Made by a program: the position numbers and the translations under genes. A stretch of DNA of 52,904 nt from Desulfobulbaceae bacterium (GTDB lineage: Bacteria; Desulfobacterota; Desulfobulbia; Desulfobulbales; SURF-16), in the NCBI GenBank assembly GCA_023230525.1, contig JALNXE010000019.1, positions 1 to 52,904 of the forward strand, written 5' to 3'. Shown here piece by piece: positions 1 to 7,148 of this stretch (position 1 is the stretch's first letter; every line of letters starts with the position of its first letter). Below the pieces are notes generated by a model. That model saw nothing but the letters and a program-made list of their open reading frames with translations, was not told the DNA's origin and ran no database searches.

Positions 1-1
1 A

Positions 2-2488
2 AACCCTGAACTGCAGCTGGCCGAGGATTTCGTCCGCTGCACCGACTGCCATGTTTTCCTCACCGGCAAGGCCGGCACCGGCAAGACCACCTTTCTGCAC
101 CAGATCAAAAAAAATACCAGCAAGCGCATGATCGTCACCGCGCCGACCGGGGTGGCGGCCATCAACGCCGGGGGAGTGACCCTGCATTCTTTTTTCCAGA
201 TGCCCCTGGGGCCTTTTGTGCCGGGCAGCGAAGCATACGGCCAGAATCTGCAACGCAAATTCAACAGGGAAAAAATCAACATCATCAAGAGCCTCGATCT
301 GCTGGTGATCGATGAGATCAGCATGGTGCGGGCGGATCTGCTCGATGGGGTGGACCTGGTGCTGCGGCGCTACCGCCGCAGCGACCTGCCCTTCGGGGGG
401 GTGCAGCTCTTGATGATCGGCGATCTGCACCAGCTCTCCCCGGTGGTCAAGGAGGAGGAATGGCAGATCCTGCGCGACTATTATGAGTCAGTCTATTTTT
501 TCAGCAGCAATGCCCTGCGGCAAACCGAGCTGCTCGCCATTGAACTCAAACATATTTACCGCCAGTCCGACCCCCGCTTCATCGACCTGCTCAACCGGGT
601 CCGCAACAACGAGCTTGATGCGGATTCCCTGCGGGAACTCAACAGCCGCTATCTGCCGGATTTTGTGCCGGCTGACGATGAAGGCTACATCACCCTGGGC
701 ACCCACAATCGCGGGGTGGACGCCATCAATGAAACCAGGCTGCGGGCCCTGCCGGCAAAAAAGCATTGCTTCACTGCCGAGGTGGAAGGTGATTTCCCGG
801 AATACGCCTTTCCCACCGCGGCCGCGCTCGAACTCAAGGTTGGCGCCCAGGTGATGTTCGTGCGCAACGATGCATCCCGGGACAAGCTCTATTTCAACGG
901 CAAGATCGGCAAGATAAGCCGCATCGCCAACAACACGGTGTTCGTCAAGTGCCCGGACGACCCCGGGGAAATCCGCGTTGAGCCGGCGACCTGGGAAAAC
1001 ATCCGCTACACCCTTGATCCCCAGACCAAGGAGATCACGGAAAACAAAATCGGCAAATTCGTTCAATACCCGCTGAAACCGGCCTGGGCCATCACCATCC
1101 ACAAGAGCCAGGGCCTCACCTTTGACAAGGCGGTGATTGACGCGGCCGCAGCCTTTGCCCATGGCCAGGTTTATGTGGGCTTAAGCCGCTGCAGAACATT
1201 TGCCGGCATGGTGCTCAGTTCGCCCATTGCCCTGCGTGCCGTGAAATGCGACCCCGCGGTGCTGGATTTTGTCAAACAGGCGTGCGAAAACCCTCCCTCG
1301 CAGGAACGTCTGCTGGCCGAAAAAATCGCGCACCAGCAACGCCTGCTGCTCGATTGCTTTGATTTCGGGCACCTGCGTTTCCGCCTGCACCGCCTCGTGC
1401 GGCTGCTGCAGGACAACGCCCAGCTGGTGACGGTAACGGGAGTGGCTGATCTGCGCGGCCTGGCGGACAGAGGCGAGCGGGAAATTTTTGCGGTCAGCGA
1501 AAATTTCAAACGTCAGCTGCAGGGTTTCTTTGCCCCTGGCAGCCTGCCCCAAACCGATCCGGTTATTCTGGAGCGGCTCAGCAAGGCCTCCGGCTATTTT
1601 CAGGAAAAAATTGCCGCGATTCTGGGCGAAAACCTGCGGGCCCTGCGGGTGGACACCGATAATCAGGAAATAGCCAAACGGGTCAAAGAGGCGGTAAACG
1701 AACTGAACAAAGAGGTTGCCATGAAGACCGCGGCGGTGAAGAGCTGTGCCAGCGGTTTTTCGCCGGAGCGCTACCGGCGCGCCATCTCCGCCGCTGATAT
1801 CGACTTCAAGTCAGAGAAGGCGGAAAAAGCCGCGGCAGTGGCAGCGGAATACACCGCCGCCGACGTGGCCCATCCGGAGCTGTTCCAGAGCCTGAAGAAC
1901 TGGCGCGCCCAAACGGCCGCCCGGGAGGGACTCCCCCACTACCGGGTGCTGCACCAAAGCATCCTGATCCAGGTCGCGGTCAATCTGCCCGACAATTTCG
2001 CTGGTCTGCAGAAAATAAAGGGGATCGGCGCGCGCACCCTGGAAAAATACGGCAAGGAACTGGTGGACCTGGTTACGGCCTATCGGCGGCAACACGGGAT
2101 TACCGAGGTGAAGCTGCCCGAACCCAAAGCGGCAGAGGAACTGGTAGCGGCAAAAAAAGAAAAACCGGCGCAAGGCAATACCCGGCAGGTCAGTTTCGCC
2201 ATGTTTCAGGCAGGACTCACGGTTGCCCGGATCGCCGAAGAGCGGGGCCTGGCCATCTCAACCATCGAAGCGCACCTGACCCCTTTCGTGGCAAGCGGCG
2301 AGCTGGCCATCGACCGGCTGTTGCCCCCGGAAAAACTGCAGGTTATCACGCAAAAACTGACGGAAATGAAGAACCGCCCCCATGGGGAGATAAAAAACGC
2401 CCTGGGCGACGGCTATTCCTACAATGATATCAAACTGGTGCAGGCCCATCTGCACTATCTGGAAGGCAAGGGCCGCGAGCAAACTTGA
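2..2488 (+). CDS. PIF1/RecD-like helicase with HRDC and C-terminal HTH, 5' truncated
   Basis: Superfamily 1 DNA helicase cut by the left edge; the reading frame is open from base 2, giving 828 visible residues. Walker A GKAGTGKT lies at visible residues 22-29, before the first in-window ATG at 128, so 128 is not the true start. Motif Ia (TAPTGVAAINAGG), Walker B (VIDEIS, about residue 103), motif III (GDLHQLSP) and the C-terminal helicase motifs (TIHKSQGLTFD, YVGLSRCR) are intact, so the ATPase should work. The C-terminal half carries an HRDC-type helical domain (about 630-700; GLQKIKGIGARTLEKYG) and ends with a helix-turn-helix region (about 730-820; VARIAEERGLAISTIEAHL). This architecture is common in bacterial PIF1-like helicases that unwind DNA in repair or recombination; the substrate cannot be read from sequence. 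It stands alone here, followed by a repeat. Confidence 0.9.
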   Translation, partial: NPELQLAEDFVRCTDCHVFLTGKAGTGKTTFLHQIKKNTSKRMIVTAPTGVAAINAGGVTLHSFFQMPLGPFVPGSEAYGQNLQRKFNREKINIIKSLDLLVIDEISMVRADLLDGVDLVLRRYRRSDLPFGGVQLLMIGDLHQLSPVVKEEEWQILRDYYESVYFFSSNALRQTELLAIELKHIYRQSDPRFIDLLNRVRNNELDADSLRELNSRYLPDFVPADDEGYITLGTHNRGVDAINETRLRALPAKKHCFTAEVEGDFPEYAFPTAAALELKVGAQVMFVRNDASRDKLYFNGKIGKISRIANNTVFVKCPDDPGEIRVEPATWENIRYTLDPQTKEITENKIGKFVQYPLKPAWAITIHKSQGLTFDKAVIDAAAAFAHGQVYVGLSRCRTFAGMVLSSPIALRAVKCDPAVLDFVKQACENPPSQERLLAEKIAHQQRLLLDCFDFGHLRFRLHRLVRLLQDNAQLVTVTGVADLRGLADRGEREIFAVSENFKRQLQGFFAPGSLPQTDPVILERLSKASGYFQEKIAAILGENLRALRVDTDNQEIAKRVKEAVNELNKEVAMKTAAVKSCASGFSPERYRRAISAADIDFKSEKAEKAAAVAAEYTAADVAHPELFQSLKNWRAQTAAREGLPHYRVLHQSILIQVAVNLPDNFAGLQKIKGIGARTLEKYGKELVDLVTAYRRQHGITEVKLPEPKAAEELVAAKKEKPAQGNTRQVSFAMFQAGLTVARIAEERGLAISTIEAHLTPFVASGELAIDRLLPPEKLQVITQKLTEMKNRPHGEIKNALGDGYSYNDIKLVQAHLHYLEGKGREQT

Positions 2489-2530
2489 AAACTGAAGGAT
2501 GAGAGATACTTGATTACGTATAGAGTCGCA

Positions 2531-2648
2531 TGCAAAATAAACAATGCGCCATATCGTCATTCCGGCGAAAGCCGGAATCCAGTCATTTAGGCCCATTTCT
2601 CCTGCTCTGGCCCCCCCCCGGCTTTCGCCGGGGTGACGTCATTTTGCA
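2531..2648. repeat. Composite palindromic repeat with 8-bp terminal inverted repeats
   Basis: TGCAAAAT at 2531-2538 and ATTTTGCA at 2641-2648 are perfect inverted ends. Inside are two hairpins in opposite orientation: CCGGCGAAAGCCGG (2562-2575) and CCCCGGCTTTCGCCGGGG (about 2616-2633). The core GTCATTCCGGCGAAAGCCGG resembles a short intergenic repeat widespread in proteobacteria. This 353-base gap (2489-2841) holds no gene I can support; the repeat may also act as a transcription stop after the helicase gene. Confidence 0.7.
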
Positions 2649-2841
2649 AGAGCCTCATATATATAGTAGGAACCTTATCATAAGGTCAGCTTGATATGAT
2701 CAGATGTTCGATGTAGCAATCTCAAAAGCTGAATGTCATTTTGGTGCCAGCCGTTTGGGGTCCAGTGAAAAAATATTCAGCTATCCCGAACATTATATGA
2801 TTCTTTCAGAAAAGAAGAATTAGGAAGTAATATCCAAAATT

Positions 2842-3807
2842 CTATGTCGCCCTGTATGGAATTCCTGATACGGTCACTTTGTGCTTAAGTTCCTGCTGTC
2901 CAAGTAATTCAAACATTCTTTGGACTGTGCTCATTGCATGATTAGTATTCCCCGGGCCTAGAATCACTTGATATAGCATCTTGTCTAATGAAAAAGCGTC
3001 GCTGGTTACTCCATCTATAGGCTTTAGCTTGAGCTTTAGTTTCGGCTCTATCCCACGTTTACCGGTTTCATAACCGAACGCTGGCCACAGTTTTATATTT
3101 ATGTCTCTTTCTTTTAGGTATATGAAACGCCACTCCTTCTCCTCATGGAAACCGTGATGCTTTGTGGTAAGCGCAAATAATTTTATACGACTAAATACTA
3201 TGTCGGCAGCTAACCACAATAAGTTGTCGGCGAGTTCAAGAGTGCCCAATAGACTAGCAAATTGGACCAGCTTATCTTTGAGCTGCTGCTTTCGTACCTC
3301 TGAAGGAAAGTACTGAACGCGCGAAATAAATAATGGAGATGCTTGTATATTGCCAAATTGGTTCGCATCAATTACTAACGCGACTCCGCTACCGTTTTCA
3401 CCATATCCTCGCCACATCGAAAGAAGGCCATCGTTATTGGCAGTGTCATGTTCAGATAAACAAAAAACATATATATCCAGATCATGCTCTTTCATGTCTG
3501 CAAGGTATCTAAAAATAGAGAAAAGTTTATTAAAACGCTCCTCGGAGCCACAAGCTATCCTAATCTGCTCATTTTCCGAAAAAAGGCCGACCCCCTCCTG
3601 AAGACCAAATCGCAGTTCTTCAAAATCATTCATAAAAAGCGGATTTGAGAACCATATTTCGTTTGTCCGCAGGATGGATTCCAGCGTCCTGATCGACGTA
3701 TAATGTGCCAGTTTGGGGCAATCTTCAGGGTTGCCAAGATCACTAAATAGCGGTGAAAATACCTGCAGGAGCTGGTTCCTGTGATTATCGTTAAAGCGGC
3801 TTTGCAT
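2842..3807 (-). CDS. DUF2971 family protein
   Basis: 321 residues. The N-terminal half has the family's recognisable motifs: LAHYTSIRTLESIL, then EIWFSNPLFMNDFEEL, and later MWRGYGENGSGVALVID (about residues 130-150). The C-terminal half has an HGFHEEKEWRFIY segment. DUF2971 proteins are soluble and of unknown biochemical function; they are scattered by horizontal transfer and often sit in variable regions. No signal peptide or membrane helix is visible. Base composition is clearly AT-richer than the flanking housekeeping genes, which suggests transfer. The next gene on the same strand (TerB/zinc-ribbon protein) starts 1.4 kb away and ends 142 bp upstream of this one, so co-transcription is possible but not shown. 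Confidence 0.8.
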   Translation of the reverse strand: MQSRFNDNHRNQLLQVFSPLFSDLGNPEDCPKLAHYTSIRTLESILRTNEIWFSNPLFMNDFEELRFGLQEGVGLFSENEQIRIACGSEERFNKLFSIFRYLADMKEHDLDIYVFCLSEHDTANNDGLLSMWRGYGENGSGVALVIDANQFGNIQASPLFISRVQYFPSEVRKQQLKDKLVQFASLLGTLELADNLLWLAADIVFSRIKLFALTTKHHGFHEEKEWRFIYLKERDINIKLWPAFGYETGKRGIEPKLKLKLKPIDGVTSDAFSLDKMLYQVILGPGNTNHAMSTVQRMFELLGQQELKHKVTVSGIPYRAT

Positions 3808-3948
3808 AATGGTAAGCTTTACCTAATTAAAACCTTGTATATTATTTAGGGTCCTGAGTATTGGGGGTAAGGATTGGCATTTTGATAATCGTTTTTTTTG
3901 GGCAAAAGTCAAAAGGATGACGGCCATCAGCTTTCAGTTTGGGTTCGA

Positions 3949-5196
3949 CTATTTGATAAGTGCTTTTATGGGACTTAGATCCGTCTTCATCTCCGTAAAC
4001 GCTTTGAAAAGTATCTCAGCAAAAACTTTGAGGCCCTTGGGGCGTACTCCATCAGCCCAAAATTCATTCGTGAACGTCATACCTGAGCTTCGCTCCTGTT
4101 TCACAATACGAATTGCTCCGGGGACTTCCCTGTAGTTCTGGTGGTAATCCCAGTCAGATTCAGAGTTAGGTGCTACAATGTCTGGAATTCCCTGAAGTAC
4201 AAGTTCTAAGAGTTTTGCATTAAGATAAGGGCAGTACCTAAATTTATAAATGTTGGTGGAGAGTTCATGTTTAATTCGATTCTTGTCAAATCTCCACTGG
4301 GTCTTCCTTCCTATGAATCCTGACTTCTCCCACTGGCCATAGCAGAACCAATTGGCCCATTCAGTCCACTCCATACGTGCCTGTTTACATCCCCATGGGT
4401 TGATCCTGTTATCATCCTTCCCAAAACAATATTCCACGGGCCGGTAAGCCAAGCCGCGTTGCGACGAACACCACACAAATGCAAAGACCTCGTCCCATTG
4501 TTGTTCTTTTCCATCAATATATAGTGAGCGGTTCCGCAAACCTCCAAGCGCCTCAGCGAGCGGCGTTGCATCAACTATCGCACCACTGGCAAAGTGAGCC
4601 ATAAACCAAGTCTTCTTGTTTTTTGTGCCTTGTTGAAAACTTGAAGCTTTCTTGGCCAGTTCGAGAGCTTTTGGAAAAGAGGCGCCTGTTGACTCTGCAA
4701 ATTCAATGGTTATCCCTGAACGAGGAATTTCATACTTGACTTGAACTTCCTCGTCTGCAACTGAAATATTGTTGCCGCACTTGGAACAGAACCTTGAATC
4801 TGCGGGAGTCTCAGCACCACATGAAGGGCACCGCAAAGCAGCGGTGGCTTGCACCATCACCTCTTCCCTCATTCTTTCTAGTTGTACTTGAGTCAAACCG
4901 ATTGCGACACCATACGCCATGATCATTTCGCTTTCCATAGAACCGAGATCGCCATCGGCATAGGCGACCCGAAGAGCATATTCAAGGTTTCGGACTTGAT
5001 CAGAGAAGCTTCCTACAGGTTTCATAACGTATGAACCGGTATCCACCATCTTTTGTGCAGCTGTCACATCGCCCTTCTTAATTCCTAGCTCCTTTCTTGC
5101 GTTCTCTATTGCAGCTTGCTCTGTGCCAGACAATTTACCATCCGCATACGCAACTTGAATGATATTGGCCATGAATCTTACACTATCTGCGGACAT
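3949..5196 (-). CDS. TerB-like protein with zinc ribbon and unknown C-terminal domain
   Basis: 415 residues. Residues 1-115 are helical and carry two copies of an AYADG motif (VAYADGKLSGTEQAAIENA and ALRVAYADGDLGSMESEM), the acidic metal-binding signature of TerB-like domains. A zinc ribbon follows at about 121-139 (CPSCG-x10-CSKCG). The remaining 270 residues are rich in tryptophan and aromatic residues and I do not recognise them. No signal peptide or membrane span. TerB domains are known from tellurite and stress operons and from conflict-system proteins. Here there is no ter operon, so tellurite resistance should not be assumed. The gene lies in the AT-richer accessory stretch, between a DUF2971 gene and hicBA, with a repeat copy just upstream. 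Function unknown. Confidence 0.75.
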   Translation of the reverse strand: MSADSVRFMANIIQVAYADGKLSGTEQAAIENARKELGIKKGDVTAAQKMVDTGSYVMKPVGSFSDQVRNLEYALRVAYADGDLGSMESEMIMAYGVAIGLTQVQLERMREEVMVQATAALRCPSCGAETPADSRFCSKCGNNISVADEEVQVKYEIPRSGITIEFAESTGASFPKALELAKKASSFQQGTKNKKTWFMAHFASGAIVDATPLAEALGGLRNRSLYIDGKEQQWDEVFAFVWCSSQRGLAYRPVEYCFGKDDNRINPWGCKQARMEWTEWANWFCYGQWEKSGFIGRKTQWRFDKNRIKHELSTNIYKFRYCPYLNAKLLELVLQGIPDIVAPNSESDWDYHQNYREVPGAIRIVKQERSSGMTFTNEFWADGVRPKGLKVFAEILFKAFTEMKTDLSPIKALIK

Positions 5197-5250
5197 GGAT
5201 TCCTCCGTAAGTCTAATAAGTTAGATTCTAGTTTTCTGATATCTACCCCA

Positions 5251-5337
5251 ACGAATCGGACTTACACGGAGAGGTTGCGTGCAATATCCTGCAATGAAAG
5301 GGGATGGAGTGGGCCATGGCCGCGAGTTCGGCATTGA
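5251..5337. repeat. Direct repeat, copy A (about 87 bp)
   Basis: Matches 6038-6124 in the same orientation with about 13 mismatches in 87 positions by eye (about 85%). Shared blocks include CGAATCGGACTTAC and GGGCCATGGCCGCGAGT. It lies just upstream of the TerB-like gene. Copy A lacks the 3' arm that turns copy B into a long hairpin. Between this copy and hicA (5338-5473) only short open frames are seen. Confidence 0.8.
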
Positions 5338-5473
5338 GAAAATCCAATGATCATGGATACCTTTTGCTTTTCAGAAAGATAATCATCCTTCACCTCATCA
5401 AACATGCTGCGCAACGATCCACCATATCTTTTTCATCCAATCCTATCCCTGTGCTGAGCATATTCTGTTGCTC

Positions 5474-5698
5474 TCAGAGCAAGTTCCGGAGGTCTTCTCT
5501 GGTTATTTCGCAGTCCTTCAGAATTTGCGCCAGTAGCCCTCGACCGATTGTTTCACCGCGATGAACCGGGATGACTGAGCACCGCCCATCAGAATGCTGC
5601 ACAAAACGATGGCTTCCCTTGGTGCGGATAACTGCAAAACCAAGCTTTCGCAAGGCCCGAACAAGTTGATTGCCGGTAATCGTGGGGAAGGTGCTCAT
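5474..5698 (-). CDS. hicA: HicA-type mRNA interferase toxin
   Basis: 74 residues, the usual size for the small HicA/YcfA fold. The pattern is typical: an N-terminal helix (GNQLVRALRKLGFAVIRTKG), then the catalytic-His segment SHRFVQH, then a C-terminal stretch with VIPVHRGETIGRGLLAQILKD. In this family a double-stranded-RNA-binding-like fold and one histidine cleave mRNA during stress; the antitoxin HicB blocks it. The start ATG overlaps the hicB stop by 4 bases (ATGA), so translation is probably coupled. The antitoxin gene comes first, the reverse of the E. coli order but common in this subfamily. The pair sits between two copies of an ~87-bp repeat. Confidence 0.85.
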   Translation of the reverse strand: MSTFPTITGNQLVRALRKLGFAVIRTKGSHRFVQHSDGRCSVIPVHRGETIGRGLLAQILKDCEITREDLRNLL

Positions 5699-5901
5699 CC
5701 ATTGACCGCTACTTTCTGTACACCTATAAATTCATTCGCTGCCGGTTTTTCGACTTCGAGACAGAGTTCGATTGCTTCTTTAATTCTCTTCATCAACGTG
5801 TCCAGGGATTTGGCTTGCGTATGGCATCCACGGAGAGCAGGCACCGAGGCTATGAAAAAACCATCTTCGTCTCTTTCAATAATTACGCTGAATTCTCTCA
5901 T
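5695..5901 (-). CDS. hicB: HicB-type antitoxin (UPF0150)
   Basis: 68 residues from the ATG at 5899-5901, chosen because GAGGAA lies 8 bases upstream on the coding strand. A longer frame reaches 5958 but has no ribosome site. The sequence has the HicB partial-RNase-H fold: MREFSVIIERDEDGFFIAS, then PALRGCHTQAKSLDTLMKRI. It is short and shows no obvious C-terminal helix-turn-helix or ribbon-helix-helix domain, so its own DNA binding is doubtful. It should neutralise the HicA toxin encoded directly downstream. First gene of the two-gene operon. Confidence 0.82.
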   Translation of the reverse strand: MREFSVIIERDEDGFFIASVPALRGCHTQAKSLDTLMKRIKEAIELCLEVEKPAANEFIGVQKVAVNG

Positions 5902-6037
5902 GGTTCTGTTTCCTCGAAGATAAACCGCATTTTCTGAGCTATTGGAAAATACCTGCACAAACCGGTTGTAAACAATAGTACAAAATTATAGCAACCGCAA
6001 TACGTTCCGAATGTTCAGCGGTTCAGGGGCAGCGGGG

Positions 6038-6124
6038 CCGAATCGGACTTACCCGGACAGGTTGCCTGCCATGTCCTGTAATGACAGGGCGTGGAGCGGG
6101 CCATGGCCGCGAGTCCGGCATTGG
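6038..6124. repeat. Direct repeat, copy B (about 87 bp)
   Basis: Second copy of the repeat at 5251-5337, same orientation, about 85% identical by eye. The two copies bracket the hicBA pair, about 0.7 kb apart. Its last 32 bases form the left arm of the hairpin at 6093-6156. The gap 5902-6300 holds no other convincing gene. Confidence 0.8.
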
Positions 6125-6156
6125 GTAACACCGTCTTCGCGGGCATGGCCCGCTCC
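6093..6156. repeat. REP-like hairpin (GGAGCGGGCCATG family)
   Basis: GGAGCGGGCCATG (6093-6105) pairs perfectly with CATGGCCCGCTCC (6144-6156). The stem continues, after one mismatch, with CCGCGA/TCGCGG, giving about 20 pairs around a ~24-base loop. The motif resembles the GCGGGCATGGCCCGC core of REP/BIME repeats that RAYT-type transposases spread in other proteobacteria. No transposase is present here. Confidence 0.65.
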
Positions 6157-6300
6157 ATCGCCGGGAGACGTTCCTTGTTCGCTGTGGCGCTGCGGGTGGG
6201 GGTCAATCCTTATCCCCGGCATTTGCCTGGCCAGCGAAGCCCAACCTGGGCTGCCCCATTAGGTGCTGAAAAAACGAGCAGCTATCTTCCCGGCCGCTCC

Positions 6301-6513
6301 TTACTCTTTATTGTACTTGAACGAGAGCGCCACCCTGGTCCGGTAGGCAACCACCTTGCCATTTTCGATCTTCAAATCCATCTTGGTCACCTCAGCGACC
6401 CGCAAATCCCGTAAACTCTTGGTGGCGGTCTCCACCGCGTTTTTGGCTGCCTCTTCCCAGGAAACACTGCTGGTGCCGACCAGTTCGATGACCTTGTACA
6501 CACTATCACTCAT
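6301..6513 (-). CDS. Dodecin, flavin-binding dodecamer protein
   Basis: 70 residues, the standard dodecin length. The family pattern is clear: VYKVIELVGTSSVSWEEAAK at the N-terminus, a helix (NAVETATKSLRDLRVAEV), then strands ending in VVAYRTRVALSFKY. Dodecins assemble into hollow dodecamers that bind flavin dimers; the conserved tryptophan (W19, in SVSWEEA) stacks on the isoalloxazine ring. They are thought to store or buffer flavins and protect against light or oxidative damage. Monocistronic, on the minus strand at the right end of the accessory stretch. A ribosome site (GGAGGTAG) lies directly before the start. Confidence 0.9.
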   Translation of the reverse strand: MSDSVYKVIELVGTSSVSWEEAAKNAVETATKSLRDLRVAEVTKMDLKIENGKVVAYRTRVALSFKYNKE

Positions 6514-6785
6514 ACGCTACCTCCTTCCTGTTGTTTTTTGGGATAAATTCCGTTTGTAAAAGACCCCAAACATCCCTCCAGGCCCTTAATCAACCTCTCT
6601 ACAGAGCACTACAACGCCAGGGCAGGCTTTGTCAATGTGAATCTGGAAGAAAAAGGCAACCGTCCCCCCCAGACAAGACCACTGCGGAGCACTCCATGAA
6701 GATGCAACCAGGCAATGATTAAAAACTGGCAGTAACTCTATCATCGCCCATAATTTTTTTAATAAGCTCCGCAACCAGACTTTGC

Positions 6786-6838
6786 GGTATTTCACCCAAA
6801 AAAAATCAGGCCAGACGCGCAAAAAAGGGTGAAATGCC
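6786..6838. other. 12-base inverted repeat in the dodecin/GGDEF intergenic region
   Basis: GGTATTTCACCC (6786-6797) and GGGTGAAATGCC (6827-6838) pair at 11 of 12 positions around a 29-base A-rich loop. The 635-base gap 6514-7148 holds this hairpin and the riboswitch, and I see no gene in it. The inverted repeat could be a regulator site or an RNA hairpin; nothing decides which. Confidence 0.4.
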
Positions 6839-6937
6839 TAACCTCCAAAACCCAGCTCTAATAATAATTTTTAGCAAATTCCCCCTATCTGCCCCATCTT
6901 TCTTAAAAACATTTTCCTAAAATCCTGAAGAAAAGTA

Positions 6938-6953
6938 TGGCATAATTCCTGTA
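6938..6953 (+). promoter_or_regulatory. Weak sigma-54-like promoter candidate upstream of the riboswitch
   Basis: TGGCATAATTCCTGTA has a -24 GG followed 10 bases later by GT where GC is the consensus. The position, about 30 bases before the aptamer, is right for its transcript. The -12 element is imperfect, so this is only a candidate. Confidence 0.22.
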
Positions 6954-6980
6954 TTAAAAAAATTTTAACAAGAACATTTC

Positions 6981-7064
6981 CACACCTGTGAAAAGGCCAA
7001 TCCCGCCCCAGGGCGGGGACGGAAAGCCGCGGATTTCTTCATGAGACAGCCGGGCTGCCGTAGG
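6981..7064 (+). promoter_or_regulatory. GEMM-I cyclic-dinucleotide riboswitch aptamer
   Basis: The stretch carries the GEMM-I hallmarks in order: an A-rich GGCCAA 5' strand (6991-7000), a GC-rich P2 hairpin (CCCGCC/GGCGGG, 7002-7017), the junction GACGGAAAGCC (7018-7028), a P3 hairpin (GGATTTC with GAGA, about 7031-7047), and the conserved tail CAGCCGGGCTGCCG (7047-7060). Junction and tail closely match GEMM-I RNAs of Geobacter as I remember them. Aligned to the Vibrio Vc2 aptamer, the ligand-selecting position 20 falls on a G (6996). G there predicts c-di-GMP; A would predict cGAMP. The P2 loop is not the common GNRA tetraloop. It sits in the leader of a GGDEF/HD-GYP gene, so the second messenger probably controls its own enzyme. 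Confidence 0.75.
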
Positions 7065-7069
7065 TGGGG

Positions 7070-7104
7070 CGGCAACCTTGCCGGAGCAGCGGCAACGGTT
7101 GCCG
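7070..7104 (+). promoter_or_regulatory. Candidate expression-platform hairpin of the riboswitch
   Basis: CGGCAACC (7070-7077) is perfectly complementary to GGTTGCCG (7097-7104). A competing local pairing uses the second GGCAAC (7091-7096). Two mutually exclusive pairings directly after an aptamer are what a switching platform needs. There is no T-tract right behind it, so control of translation or of a Rho site is as likely as intrinsic termination. Confidence 0.4.
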
Positions 7105-7148
7105 TCCATCCCAGGCCAAAATGAACTTTTTTTACCCGGGAGGGGTTC

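Noticed and set aside
128..488. ATG at 128 as start of the helicase gene
   Set aside because: The frame is open to base 2 and contains the Walker A motif before 128, so the gene starts left of the window.
5304..5470. Short coding-like stretch on the minus strand (SMFDEVKDDYLSEKQKVS) after hicA
   Set aside because: It could be the remnant of a gene, but it is bounded by stops, merges into repeat copy A and has no clear start, so it is not listed as a gene.
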